From positions 1,358,418-1,422,417 of the forward strand of contig NZ_GG697169.2 of NCBI RefSeq assembly GCF_000161835.1: a stretch of 64,000 nt of DNA, written 5' to 3'. A program made the translations under genes and the position numbers. The notes beneath the pieces were generated by a model, which worked only from the letters and a program-made list of their open reading frames with translations, made no database searches and was not told the origin of the DNA. Numbering within the stretch: the stretch's first letter is position 1; the number at the start of each line of letters is the position of its first letter. This document shows positions 26,576-35,979 of this stretch, in pieces. The DNA is from Thalassobium sp. R2A62. GTDB taxonomy: Bacteria; Pseudomonadota; Alphaproteobacteria; Rhodobacterales; Rhodobacteraceae.

Positions 26576-27600
26576 CAGGATGGGCCTTCGCTTAGGATAC
26601 AGAACACCCGCGCATCCGCTGGCAGATCAGACAGCATCGCCGCAACGATCCCTGCACCACCCGACGTACTGGTGGCAAGATCCACATCCGCCAAGGCTGG
26701 CATCGCGCCCAGCGCTTCTTCTTCGGTCAGGGTTACAAAGTTGTCTGCGTCTCGGGCCAGCCCTCGCAATGCGATCAACGACGGCTCTTTGCAATCAAGG
26801 CGCCCCATGTCGGACACCCCACCTGTAGTCACAACACTCCGCCCTGCTTTGATGCTTTCGATCAAAGCTGGCGCTAGCTCGGGCTCCACAACGGTATAAA
26901 TCGCGTCGGGCCAAATGCCCCGCGCATAGGCCGCCACAGCCCCTGCAAGCCCGCCGACGCCCGCTTGCAAAAACACGTGTGTGGGTGCTTGGGGAACTTG
27001 GTCTTCGGCCTCAGCAACCATGGCGAGGTAGCCCTCCATCAAACGGTGGGGCAGCTCTGTATACCCTAGCCACGACGCATCAGACAAAAGAATCCAGCGT
27101 TGGGCCTCGGCTTGGTCCTGCGCCGCTTGCATGGAGTCCTCGTAGCTATCGCCCGCACGAATCACATCAGCCCCCATGGCCCGCAGGCGTTCTGCGAACC
27201 CTTCGGGGACATGCAAACTGAGAAAGATGACCGCGCGTGCGCCAAAAAGTTGCGCGCCAGCCGCGACTGAGAGGCCGTGATTGCCTGCGCTGGCGGTCGC
27301 ATAGACTTCACCGGCGAGCGCGGTTTTGAAGTCACCCCCCTTGGCCATCGCGGCGTGGGCGATCACATAGGCGGCCCCCAGTGCTTTGAAGCTGCCAAGA
27401 CCCATCCGTTCACGTTCATCTTTGACCCACAACGTTGCGGGTATCAGACCTTCGACCACGCGAAGCGGTGTCTTAGAATAACTCGGGCAACGCGCGAGCA
27501 TGGCCAGAGGTGCAGCGGCATCAATGCTAGGGTCTGGGATGGTGGCGAGCCCGTCGGGCAACGATCCATTTAGGCGGTAAGGGTTTTGAAACTGTTCCAT
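26575..27600 (-). CDS. PLP fold-II lyase (diaminopropionate ammonia-lyase-like)
   Basis: This 341-residue enzyme has the PLP lysine in GLGSFKALGAAYV (about residue 75) and the phosphate-binding and substrate loops in ATASAGNHGLSVAAGAQ. This spacing and the start (NPYRLNG) resemble YgeX-type diaminopropionate ammonia-lyase more than threonine dehydratase. It would release ammonia and a keto acid from a 2,3-diamino or hydroxy amino acid. The ATG at 27600 was chosen over an upstream in-frame start because it opens the conserved region. It heads the coupled three-gene operon; 27601-27800 is a divergent promoter region without other features. Confidence 0.85.
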   Translation of the reverse strand: MEQFQNPYRLNGSLPDGLATIPDPSIDAAAPLAMLARCPSYSKTPLRVVEGLIPATLWVKDERERMGLGSFKALGAAYVIAHAAMAKGGDFKTALAGEVYATASAGNHGLSVAAGAQLFGARAVIFLSLHVPEGFAERLRAMGADVIRAGDSYEDSMQAAQDQAEAQRWILLSDASWLGYTELPHRLMEGYLAMVAEAEDQVPQAPTHVFLQAGVGGLAGAVAAYARGIWPDAIYTVVEPELAPALIESIKAGRSVVTTGGVSDMGRLDCKEPSLIALRGLARDADNFVTLTEEEALGAMPALADVDLATSTSGGAGIVAAMLSDLPADARVFCILSEGPS

Positions 27601-27800
27601 ACCTAAGCTAACCCGTCTTGGTATGGCGCGGTCAATGTGGATTACGTCTTTCTGCAGGACCGAACCGACAAATATCACAGCTTTGCGCCAATCTTGGTTC
27701 TTGACGATCGCCAGTCACGACACACCCTATGGCGGCTTCAATTGAAAGGATTTGTTCATCTTCTGGGCTCACGGTGTTGGAGATCTTATAGGAGCATCAA

Positions 27801-29192
27801 ATGCTATCCCCTGCCTGTTTCGGATCCTACGATATTCGCGGTAAAATCGGCCACACGATCGATACCGACTTGGCGTTTCGAACTGGCGCGGCCTTTGCCA
27901 GTGTGATGCAGCCCAAGACAGTTGTCGTTGGGCGGGATTGTCGCCCCAGCAGCCCCAAACTGGCCCAAGCGGTCATCAACGGGCTCCGCCGGTCCGGCGT
28001 TGATGTGATCGACATCGGCCTCTCTGGAACCGAGGAAATGTATTTCGCAACCGATCATTTCGGTGCCTCAGGCGGGATCACGATCACAGCTTCGCACAAT
28101 CCAATCGACTACAACGGGATGAAGATGGTGGCAGAAGGCAGCCGCCCACTGACCGATGTTGAGTTCAGACAAATAGGTCTGACGACCGGTGGCCCAATGC
28201 ATGCGACTGAACAGATCGGAACCTGCGTCGAGGCATCCGCTCGTGCCACCTACGCCAACCATCTGGTCGATATGATCGATACGGTCAGGCTACGGCCGAC
28301 ACGTATGGTTGTGAACGCATGTGGTGTTGCTGGCCCCGCATTTGATGCGGTGCTCGACACTCTGCGCACACGGGGACCTAAGGTCGAAGTGACGCGGCTC
28401 AATCACGAACCTGATCCGGCCTTTCGCAATGGTATCCCTAACCCGATGTTGCCCGAACAACATGCCGCAACCGGCGATGCGGTTGTCGCAGCCAGAGCCC
28501 AGTTTGGGGTGGCATGGGATGGTGATTTTGACCGCTGCTTCTTCTTTGACGAAACCGGAGCTTTTGTCGACGGCGAATATGTCGTGGCCTTGTTGGCGCA
28601 GGCCGCATTGGCCCGACATCCCGCAGCAACGATCATCCATGACCCACGCATCGTTTGGAACACCCAAAGGGTTGTCTCGGAACACGGCGGTGTCTCTCAC
28701 CAATCAAAGACGGGCCATGCCTACCTAAAGGCCGCTATGCGCGAAACCGGGGCAATCTACGGCGGGGAAATGTCGGCCCACCACTATTTTAGCAGCTTTA
28801 TGAACTGTGACAGCGGCATGATCCCTTGGTTGATGATGGCAGAACTGTTGTCGATCACACGAATGCATTTGTCCCAATTGGTCGCCGAAATGAAGGCGTT
28901 ACACCCCTCGTCTGGCGAGCTAAACTTTACGGTCACTGATCCGGAAACAACCATCGCGCAAATCAAGGCGCGGTATCTGGGCCAAGCCGTTGATGTCGAA
29001 AACTGCGACGGCCTCAGCATGAGCTTTGAGACGTGGCGATTCAATCTGCGATGTTCAAACACCGAATCCCTGTTGCGACTGAATGTCGAAACCCGTGGTG
29101 ATCCAGTTGCATTGGCCCAACATGTACATGATCTAACCGAACTGATGCACCCGACCGAGACGGTGATTGCGCCGACCCGCCGCTCGGCCTAG
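27801..29192 (+). CDS. Phosphomannomutase/phosphoglucomutase
   Basis: A 463-residue alpha-D-phosphohexomutase. The phosphoserine loop is TASHNP (about residue 99), the magnesium loop DGDFDRC, the sugar-binding loop GEMSAHHYF, and a C-terminal phosphate-binding RCSNTESLLRLNVE segment. It interconverts hexose 1- and 6-phosphates for surface polysaccharide or storage sugars. The ATG has an AGGAGC site. A GGTTGC/GCAACC hairpin without U-run follows the stop (about 29192-29216), before aroQ. Confidence 0.93.
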   Translation: MLSPACFGSYDIRGKIGHTIDTDLAFRTGAAFASVMQPKTVVVGRDCRPSSPKLAQAVINGLRRSGVDVIDIGLSGTEEMYFATDHFGASGGITITASHNPIDYNGMKMVAEGSRPLTDVEFRQIGLTTGGPMHATEQIGTCVEASARATYANHLVDMIDTVRLRPTRMVVNACGVAGPAFDAVLDTLRTRGPKVEVTRLNHEPDPAFRNGIPNPMLPEQHAATGDAVVAARAQFGVAWDGDFDRCFFFDETGAFVDGEYVVALLAQAALARHPAATIIHDPRIVWNTQRVVSEHGGVSHQSKTGHAYLKAAMRETGAIYGGEMSAHHYFSSFMNCDSGMIPWLMMAELLSITRMHLSQLVAEMKALHPSSGELNFTVTDPETTIAQIKARYLGQAVDVENCDGLSMSFETWRFNLRCSNTESLLRLNVETRGDPVALAQHVHDLTELMHPTETVIAPTRRSA

Positions 29193-29231
29193 GTTGCTCG
29201 CAAACGAGCGGCAACCACGGACCCCGACACG

Positions 29232-29669
29232 ATGACACATACGATCTTGGTGCTGAATGGCCCGAACCTCAATTTGTTAGGAACCCGCCAACCTGAAATC
29301 TACGGCCATAGTACGTTAGCGGATGTCGAAGAAAACTGCCGCGCCCTTGGTGCCGAGCTAGGCCTCGAGATCGAATGCCGCCAATCCAATCACGAGGGCG
29401 TTTTGGTCGATTGGATCCAAGAGGCCCGGCTGTCCCATACGGGTATCATGATCAATCCCGGCGCCTATTCGCACACTTCGATTGCAATCCTAGACGCGCT
29501 CAATAACTTTGAGGGGCCAGTTGCTGAAATCCACATTAGCGACATCCACAAACGCGAAGCATTCCGGCATCATTCCTACGTCTCGCACCGCGCCGATGAA
29601 ATCGTGATCGGCAAAGGTGTCGAGGGTTACTCGATTGGCCTGCGCGCTCTTCACGCGCGCCTCAGCTGA
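29232..29669 (+). CDS. aroQ: 3-dehydroquinate dehydratase, type II
   Basis: A 145-residue type II dehydroquinase: [17 protein letters not shown] carries the catalytic Tyr and flexible-loop Arg, and NPGAYSHTS and [17 protein letters not shown] carry the active-site Asn and His. It performs the third step of the shikimate pathway. It overlaps the ABC1 kinase gene tail to tail by eight bases. Confidence 0.97.
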   Translation: MTHTILVLNGPNLNLLGTRQPEIYGHSTLADVEENCRALGAELGLEIECRQSNHEGVLVDWIQEARLSHTGIMINPGAYSHTSIAILDALNNFEGPVAEIHISDIHKREAFRHHSYVSHRADEIVIGKGVEGYSIGLRALHARLS

Positions 29670-30984
29670 TCGCCTCGGCTAGGATATCGCGCAGCGGCAG
29701 CGACGCACCTAGTTTTGACGCCAACATGAACATTCCACCGAATTTGCGCTGAAGAAACAGCACATCAATCGGCAGAGGTGGCGGAACATATCCGTCTTCG
29801 GCCAGCGCTGTGCCTCGCCTTTGCAAGTGTTGAACCAGCTCTGTCGTGGCAAAATCAAAAACAGGCATCTCTTCCAGCTCTGCAAAAATCAGCGACATCA
29901 TTTCATTTATTTGGCGGCGGTGATCCACAGTCGTGTCAGCATCAAAGAGCCCCATCGCCCCTGCTGCTGCATCTATTCCTGCCGCGTCATGCGACAGACC
30001 AGCAACCAGCATATCGCGATAGACCTGCGCCGTCTCGGCGCCAACCACACGGGTCGCACCGAAATCAAGCAACACAATTTTTCCGTTCTCCGCATCAAAG
30101 CGGTAGTTGGCAAAATTCGGGTCAGTTTGCATTCGGCCAAAGCGAAACAACTCGTCCAAGGTCAGGCGGATCAACTGTTCGGTGATGTGATTGCGGGTGG
30201 CTTGGTCGGCGCGCGCAGCATCTTCTACCGGATCACCCTCTGCAAACTCCATTGCAAGAATGTCTGGGGTACACCATTCGGGCACACTGCGCGGGACATG
30301 AAAATGCCGATTGTCCACTAGCAGGTCCGCAAACCCGTCAAGCTGCGCAGCCTCGCGTATATAGTCCGTCTCTTCGTGCAGTTGCAGGCGCGCCTGTTCG
30401 AGATAGGGGCCAAGCTCGAACCCCTTGGGCAACAGACCTGACATGCGGATCAACGCGCCCACATTGGCCACATCACTATCAATGCTACGCGCGACTCCCG
30501 GATACTGAACCTTGACCGCCAGCGTGCGGCCATCACGCAGAACTGCTCGGTGAACTTGACCGATCGATGCCGCCGCAATGGGACGTACATCAAATTGGGA
30601 GAATGCGCCCAACCATCCGGCTGGCCACAGTTTGGCCAAAACCTGCTTTAACTGTTTGGGCGGCATGAAATTGGCATCCGCCCGAAGTCGCGCAAAAATC
30701 TCGGACAGTTCGGGCGGTAGAACATCGCCCGTATCCATCGAAACCAGCTGGCCAATTTTCATCGCCGCGCCACGCATTTGCGCCAACTGATCCACGATTT
30801 TCCGCATATTGCGCGGTGTCATCAACAACGACTGCGGGTTCGGGCGCTGCCCTTGGGCCAATTGCCCCAACCCACCGACCACCATATTGCCCGCAACACT
30901 GGCCCCCAAAGCGCCAAGACGGCTCAGCCGCCCCAATCGCGAGGCGGGCACGGGTTGCGGTTTCGGCGTCGATCTGATCGTCAT
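29662..30984 (-). CDS. ABC1/UbiB-family atypical kinase
   Basis: A 440-residue ADCK/UbiB-like protein. The invariant KxGQ motif appears in [10 protein letters not shown] (about residue 97), followed by [13 protein letters not shown] and AVKVQYPG, then catalytic-loop equivalents [10 protein letters not shown] and [10 protein letters not shown]. Members support ubiquinone biosynthesis or lipid handling through ATPase activity. No C-terminal membrane pair is obvious. Its start overlaps the small TIGR03643 gene by ATGA. Confidence 0.92.
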   Translation of the reverse strand: MTIRSTPKPQPVPASRLGRLSRLGALGASVAGNMVVGGLGQLAQGQRPNPQSLLMTPRNMRKIVDQLAQMRGAAMKIGQLVSMDTGDVLPPELSEIFARLRADANFMPPKQLKQVLAKLWPAGWLGAFSQFDVRPIAAASIGQVHRAVLRDGRTLAVKVQYPGVARSIDSDVANVGALIRMSGLLPKGFELGPYLEQARLQLHEETDYIREAAQLDGFADLLVDNRHFHVPRSVPEWCTPDILAMEFAEGDPVEDAARADQATRNHITEQLIRLTLDELFRFGRMQTDPNFANYRFDAENGKIVLLDFGATRVVGAETAQVYRDMLVAGLSHDAAGIDAAAGAMGLFDADTTVDHRRQINEMMSLIFAELEEMPVFDFATTELVQHLQRRGTALAEDGYVPPPLPIDVLFLQRKFGGMFMLASKLGASLPLRDILAEAIS

Positions 30985-31196
30985 TTATACGCCGCGCGGC
31001 GGTCACCAAACTGCCGGACCCGTTTGCGCCAAGTTCGGTAGCTTCCAGATTTTAGGTTCTCGCGCATCAAGGTTTTCACTTGGGCTTCGCGCAACCCGTA
31101 TTCTCGTCGGATATCATCAAAACTCACGTGATCCGACAACGCCATCTCGATGACGTCGCTGACATGTTCGGGGGGCAAGGGCTCTGCTTTCTTCAT
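30981..31196 (-). CDS. TIGR03643/DUF2805-family small protein
   Basis: 71 residues, highly charged and helical. The core ALSDHVSFDDIRREYGLREA, then VKTLMR and SGSYRTWRKRV, is the conserved block of this uncharacterised family of about 70-90 residues. The middle resembles a helix-turn-helix. It precedes and overlaps the ABC1 kinase gene, so they form a two-gene unit. Function unknown. Confidence 0.8.
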   Translation of the reverse strand: MKKAEPLPPEHVSDVIEMALSDHVSFDDIRREYGLREAQVKTLMRENLKSGSYRTWRKRVRQFGDRRAAYK

Positions 31197-31257
31197 GATC
31201 CTGAGGTAGGCCGAGAACCGCGAGTTGCAAGAACGCCTTGGGTTGGACGCCGATCAT

Positions 31258-33726
31258 CTAGGCCCGCATATTTGCCCCGTTCGCATCATAGAGCGGACCA
31301 CAAAGTATTTCAGCGTCATACATATGACCCAGAATTTCGACCTGAACAGTCGATCCTGGAACCGCGTACGCTGTCTCCACATATCCCATCGCCATCGAGG
31401 CACCGACGCGGTGCGCATACCCACCTGACGAGATATATCCGATGGCTTGCCCGTCTTTGAGAATGGCTTCGTCGTTGCTGACGTCGATGCCATCAACCGC
31501 AATGGTCATCGTGATCAATTTTTGCGCTGGACCACGATCCAGAATTTCTTGTGTCGCGGCCTTACCGACAAAGTCCTTCTTCCAATTGATGAAGACGTCC
31601 ATGCCACTGGCGACCGCATCAAAGTCAGGCCGGAATTCCAGCCCCCAAGCGCCCCAGCCCTTTTCCAATCGCATCGACATTAGCGCACGTGCCCCGTACC
31701 ACTGATACCCGAAATCTGCGCCTGCATCTTCGATCGCAGCGGCAAGACGCAGCAGATACTGCGGCTTACAGTAAATCTCGTAACCCAATTCACCCGAGAA
31801 ACTGATGCGATTCAAAACGACAGGCACATCACCCACGAACGTGCGCCGGACATCGCGAAATTTGAATGACGTGGCCCGCACATCGTCACGCGTGATCCGT
31901 GCCAACAGCTCTCGGGACTTGGGGCCAGAAAGCGCAAGACCATGCCAATCGTCACTGACATTTGCATAGATGACATCATCAGGCAGCGTCATATTGAACC
32001 AACGGCTATGGGCATCCTGCATGGCGCCTGATCCGAACAGCATGAAATGTTCAACCCCCAGACAAGCCACGGTCAGATCACCATAAAGCTTGCCCTTGGG
32101 CGTCAGCATAGGCGTCAGAGCGAGGCGTCCAGGCTTTGGCACATAACCAGAAAGCGTTTCGTTGAGGTAGGCGCGCGCACCCGGTCCTTTGAATTCGTGC
32201 TTGGCAAAATTTGCAATCTCAATCCCACCAACCGCGTCTTGGACCGCTTTAATTTCGCGGGCGACATAGTCGTGGCTGCGGTTTCTTTCGAACGTGGGCG
32301 TTTCATGCGCATCCTCCGCTCCGTCAGCGAACCACAACGCATGCTCCAAGCCAAAGCCCTGCCCCATAAGCGCCCCTTTGGCGACCAACCGGTCATAAAG
32401 CGCGGTCGTCTTTTGCATGCGTCCGTTAGGTAGCGTTTCGTTCGGGAACGTCATGACAAACCGGCGCTCGTAGTTTTCGGTGGATTTGATCGTTCCCCAG
32501 TCGGGGGTCGCAAATTCACCAAAGCGCGCAACATCCATTGCCCAAACGTCGATACTAGGTTCGCCATCAATCATCCATTCGGCCATCGTCAGACCGACAC
32601 CGCCGCCTTGACAAAATCCAGCCATCACACCGACGGCGACCCAATAGTTTTTCATGCCTGGCACTGGGCCGATCATCGGGTTTCCGTCAGGTCCAAACGT
32701 AAACGGGCCGTTGATCGTATCCTTGATGCCTGCTTCACCAATCGCGGGGATCCGATCGAACGACATTTCAAGCCGATCCGCGATACGTTCGAGATCGGGC
32801 TGTAGCAACTCATGGCCAAAGTCCCACGGCGTGCCGTCCACTTTCCACGGTGTACCCTTGGGTTCGTAAGTGCCCAACAACATGCCTTGGCGTTCTTGGC
32901 GAAAATAGATGTTTGCCTCGTAATCGATGCCTGCTGGCAATCTGCCCGCTTCGCCCATCGTGTCCATTCGATCTGCGATCATCGAGATTTTGTCTGTGAT
33001 GAGATAGTGATGTTCCATCGGTTGAACCGGCAAATGAACCCCCGACATATGCCCGACTTCACGGGCCCACAGCCCGCCGCAGTTGACGATCTGTTCGGCA
33101 TTGATCTGCCCTTTCGGTGTCGTTAAATCCCACGACCCATCCGGACGCTGCGACATAGCCGTGACGCCACAGTACGTGAAATATTGGGCGCCGTGGACGC
33201 GCGCCGCCTTGGCAAAAGCATAGGTAGCCCCCGACGGATCAAGATCACCATCCTGATCGTCCCAGAGGGCCGCGTAATATTGGCTGGTATCCAGCAATGG
33301 GTGCCGTTCGGCCAATTCAGAGGGTGAAATGAACTCTTGGTTCAACCCCATATAGCGCGCTTTGGATCGTTCCCGTTTGAGGTAGTCATACCATTCCTTG
33401 GTAGACGCCGCATAGAAACCGCCCGTCATATGCAGTCCAACAGAATGCCCAGAAATCTCTTCGATTTCCTTATACAGATCAATTGTATACCCTTGAAGCC
33501 GGCTGATGTTCGGATCGCTTGAAATCGTATGAATTTGTCCAGCGGCATGCCAACTGGATCCTGATGTCAGCTCGTCGCGCTCTAGCAAAACGACATCCTT
33601 CCAACCGAACTTGGCGAGGTGAAACAGGATCGAACACCCCACAACACCGCCCCCGATCACGACCACTTTGGCATGAGACGGCAGAGGTTTTCCATTGGAT
33701 GTTTCATCTGTTTGGATCTCAGGCAT
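31258..33726 (-). CDS. GcvT-domain FAD dehydrogenase (dimethylglycine/sarcosine dehydrogenase-like)
   Basis: An 822-residue two-part enzyme. The N-terminal half is a FAD oxidoreductase: VVVIGGGVVGCSILFHLAKFG nucleotide-binding fold (read in pieces near residue 20) and SGSSWHAAGQ, the histidine of which carries covalent FAD in dimethylglycine dehydrogenase. The C-terminal half is an aminomethyltransferase (GcvT and GcvT_C) domain that takes the released methyl group to tetrahydrofolate. It likely demethylates an N-methyl amine. The ATG at 33726 has an AGGAGACG site. A divergent LysR gene and two palindromes lie upstream. Confidence 0.92.
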   Translation of the reverse strand: MPEIQTDETSNGKPLPSHAKVVVIGGGVVGCSILFHLAKFGWKDVVLLERDELTSGSSWHAAGQIHTISSDPNISRLQGYTIDLYKEIEEISGHSVGLHMTGGFYAASTKEWYDYLKRERSKARYMGLNQEFISPSELAERHPLLDTSQYYAALWDDQDGDLDPSGATYAFAKAARVHGAQYFTYCGVTAMSQRPDGSWDLTTPKGQINAEQIVNCGGLWAREVGHMSGVHLPVQPMEHHYLITDKISMIADRMDTMGEAGRLPAGIDYEANIYFRQERQGMLLGTYEPKGTPWKVDGTPWDFGHELLQPDLERIADRLEMSFDRIPAIGEAGIKDTINGPFTFGPDGNPMIGPVPGMKNYWVAVGVMAGFCQGGGVGLTMAEWMIDGEPSIDVWAMDVARFGEFATPDWGTIKSTENYERRFVMTFPNETLPNGRMQKTTALYDRLVAKGALMGQGFGLEHALWFADGAEDAHETPTFERNRSHDYVAREIKAVQDAVGGIEIANFAKHEFKGPGARAYLNETLSGYVPKPGRLALTPMLTPKGKLYGDLTVACLGVEHFMLFGSGAMQDAHSRWFNMTLPDDVIYANVSDDWHGLALSGPKSRELLARITRDDVRATSFKFRDVRRTFVGDVPVVLNRISFSGELGYEIYCKPQYLLRLAAAIEDAGADFGYQWYGARALMSMRLEKGWGAWGLEFRPDFDAVASGMDVFINWKKDFVGKAATQEILDRGPAQKLITMTIAVDGIDVSNDEAILKDGQAIGYISSGGYAHRVGASMAMGYVETAYAVPGSTVQVEILGHMYDAEILCGPLYDANGANMRA

Positions 33727-33752
33727 TTCGCGTCTCCTGTCAGTGGGGTGTT

Positions 33753-33768
33753 TCGAGCCGAGGCTCGA
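33753..33768. promoter_or_regulatory. Palindrome near the dehydrogenase start
   Basis: TCGAGCC-GA-GGCTCGA is perfect except for its central two bases and lies 27-42 bases upstream of the dehydrogenase ATG. The gap to the divergent LysR gene suggests it is a LysR or other operator, but the arms are GC-rich and lack the T-N11-A pattern, so assignment is tentative. Confidence 0.4.
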
Positions 33769-33816
33769 CAAGCTTGGCACAAAATTAGACACCAGATGAC
33801 ACTATGTGACGCTTGA

Positions 33817-33831
33817 AAAAGATGATCTTTT
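33817..33831. promoter_or_regulatory. Perfect 15-bp palindrome upstream of the LysR gene
   Basis: AAAAGAT-G-ATCTTTT is a perfect palindrome ending 12 bases before the LysR ATG. This position is typical of autoregulatory sites of LysR-type regulators and could control both divergent genes. Confidence 0.5.
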
Positions 33832-33843
33832 GGATAACTTCAA

Positions 33844-34773
33844 ATGATGCGAGAGCTATGGAAACATCTTGGATCGCCCCGTCATTTGATGGTGTTTGAA
33901 ACGGCCGCGCGGTGCGGGTCGTTCACCCGTGCGGCGACCGAATTGAATGTCCAACAACCCGCGATCAGCGCCACCATTCGCCAACTCGAAGAACGGCTTG
34001 GCACATCCTTGTTTATCCGCAGCCACCGACGCGTGACGCTGACCACGACCGGCGAACGGCTCTTTGCTGATGTGACGCGTTCATTTGATCAACTCGCGCA
34101 ATCTGCCAGCGCGATCAAACATCTATCGCGACAGGACTATGTTACACTTAGCGCCTCAACGGCCTTTAATACCTACTGGATGATGCCAAGGCTCGCCGAT
34201 CTCAAGGCTCGACACGCTCATGTGGATTTACGTCTTCAAATCAGCGATCGCGAACCGGACCTGAATGCCGAAAACATCAGCCTCGCTGTGCGTCGAGGCA
34301 CCGGAGACTGGGCCGACTGTGACAGCGCGTTGATCGCCCCCGAGGTCATTTACCCGGTGGCAGCACCGCGTATTTTGGAGACGGCCCAGCCGCTTGCAAC
34401 TGTCCCAGATCTTTTGAAACAACGTCTGGTGCATCTAGAAGAACCTATTCGTGAACGCCCCGTTTGGCGCGACTGGTTTGCAAGCTTTAGCATCACTTCA
34501 ACCCCACCTGAAACTGGGTTGCGGTTGAATGATTACGCCCTCGTCCTTCAGGCCGCCATCGCCGGCGAAGGCTTTGCCTTTGGGTGGAGCCACGTAACAC
34601 AAAACCTCGTTGAGCAAGGCGTCTTGGCCGCCCGAACTGATTGGAGTTGGTCGACAGGAAAAGGGTTCTATTTGGTTTGGTCCAAACAGCGTGCATTGTC
34701 GGACGGTGCGATTGCCGTCCGTGACTGGATACTAGACCAAGCGGCCGACCAGATGCTGCTATCTAAGGGCTGA
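33844..34773 (+). CDS. LysR-family transcriptional regulator (GcvA-like)
   Basis: A 309-residue LysR protein. The N-terminal helix-turn-helix (HLMVFETAARCGSFTRAATE then AISATIRQLEERLG) leads to a periplasmic-binding-like effector domain beginning near residue 95. It is transcribed away from the dehydrogenase gene with a 117-base gap, the standard arrangement for a local activator. The inducer is probably the methylated amine substrate (inference). Its 3' end overlaps the transglycosylase gene by 15 bases. Confidence 0.92.
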   Translation: MMRELWKHLGSPRHLMVFETAARCGSFTRAATELNVQQPAISATIRQLEERLGTSLFIRSHRRVTLTTTGERLFADVTRSFDQLAQSASAIKHLSRQDYVTLSASTAFNTYWMMPRLADLKARHAHVDLRLQISDREPDLNAENISLAVRRGTGDWADCDSALIAPEVIYPVAAPRILETAQPLATVPDLLKQRLVHLEEPIRERPVWRDWFASFSITSTPPETGLRLNDYALVLQAAIAGEGFAFGWSHVTQNLVEQGVLAARTDWSWSTGKGFYLVWSKQRALSDGAIAVRDWILDQAADQMLLSKG

Positions 34774-35892
34774 GACCAAAGAGGCTGACGCGGCACCTGT
34801 CACGGGAAATCCCTGTTTTTGCTGGAAATCACGGATCGCGGCCTCGGTCTTTTTCCCGAAAACACCATCAATGGTACCAATATCGTACCCGCGCCGCTCG
34901 AGGCCACGTTGTACCGCCAGTCGATCCGCTTTGATAAGCCCGTTCGCATCGGGTGGGAAATTACCACGCAAGGGACCGCCACCAGCAAGCCGATCGGCCA
35001 AATGTCCGACGCCGACCGCATAGAGATCTGAATTGTTGTACGTCTTGATGACATTGAAATTACGCGTGACGGTGAATTGAACGCCACCCCGTTGGGGGCG
35101 GATTGATCGGCCAGACGGACCACCAGTGCCAGCTTCAGCACCCCATCTCAATCCCGACCGCCAACCGTTGCGCGACAGATAGCTCGCCGTCGAAGCTAAG
35201 GCATCCGTTGGATCATCCCCCCAGATATCACGGCGCCCATCGCCATTAAAATCGACCGCAAAGCTGCGGTAGGACGTCGGGATAAATTGGGTATGGCCCA
35301 TCGCACCAGCCCAACTGCCAAGCATTTGGTCCGGCGTTGTGTCACCACGATCCAGAATGCGCAGAGCCGCGATCAACTGGCTCTCGTAGAACGCCGCGCG
35401 GCGCCCTTCAAAGGCCAGCGTCGCAGTGGAAGAAATGACGGGCACCTGCCCCCGCTTTTCGCCAAACTGGCTCTCGAGCCCCCAAATCGCTGCAATGATA
35501 TGACGATCGACACCGTAGCGTGATTGGATCGCAGTCAGCGTCGATCCATAGCGAGCCAGAGCGACCCGTCCTTTGGCCAACCGGTCATCCGAGGTCGCGA
35601 TAGATAGATATTCTTCGAGCGTTCGGCGCGTTTGAATTTGCGTGCGGTCCCGTGTGATCACCCCGGGAACAAAGCCAGCTGAAGCGAGTGCTCGATCCAC
35701 AGTTGCCGCCGAAATTCCGGCCCTTAGGGCCCGTGGGCGGAACGCTGTTAGCCAACTTGAAAATGCTGGTGTTGCTACAGGACGTAAGTCCGAAGGCACC
35801 GTGCCAGCAGCGCGCGCTGGACGGGCCACATCAGTCACGCACCCTGCGACACCAGCTGCGCCTAACATCATCACAAACGCTCGCCGATCCAT
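34759..35892 (-). CDS. Lytic murein transglycosylase (MltB-like) with peptidoglycan-binding domain
   Basis: 377 residues. The export signal combines a twin-arginine-like MDRRAFVMMLGAAGVAG with a lipobox-like cysteine. The catalytic Glu lies in IWGLESQFGEKRG, followed by MLGSWAGAMGHTQFIPTSYR, typical of MltB-type enzymes. A PG_binding_1 domain closes the protein (LQ-like RGLERRGYDIGTIDGVFG). It cleaves glycan strands, forming anhydromuramic ends. The ATG at 35892 was chosen for the signal peptide and its GAGGT site; upstream frame runs into the doeA remnant. Confidence 0.92.
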   Translation of the reverse strand: MDRRAFVMMLGAAGVAGCVTDVARPARAAGTVPSDLRPVATPAFSSWLTAFRPRALRAGISAATVDRALASAGFVPGVITRDRTQIQTRRTLEEYLSIATSDDRLAKGRVALARYGSTLTAIQSRYGVDRHIIAAIWGLESQFGEKRGQVPVISSTATLAFEGRRAAFYESQLIAALRILDRGDTTPDQMLGSWAGAMGHTQFIPTSYRSFAVDFNGDGRRDIWGDDPTDALASTASYLSRNGWRSGLRWGAEAGTGGPSGRSIRPQRGGVQFTVTRNFNVIKTYNNSDLYAVGVGHLADRLAGGGPLRGNFPPDANGLIKADRLAVQRGLERRGYDIGTIDGVFGKKTEAAIRDFQQKQGFPVTGAASASLVSALR

Positions 35893-35979
35893 GGCACACC
35901 TCACACTCATAACACGCCCTACCATGCACGTAATCCACAGCCTTGCCAAACAGTCGTGACGGGTGGCAGGCAAACCTCT

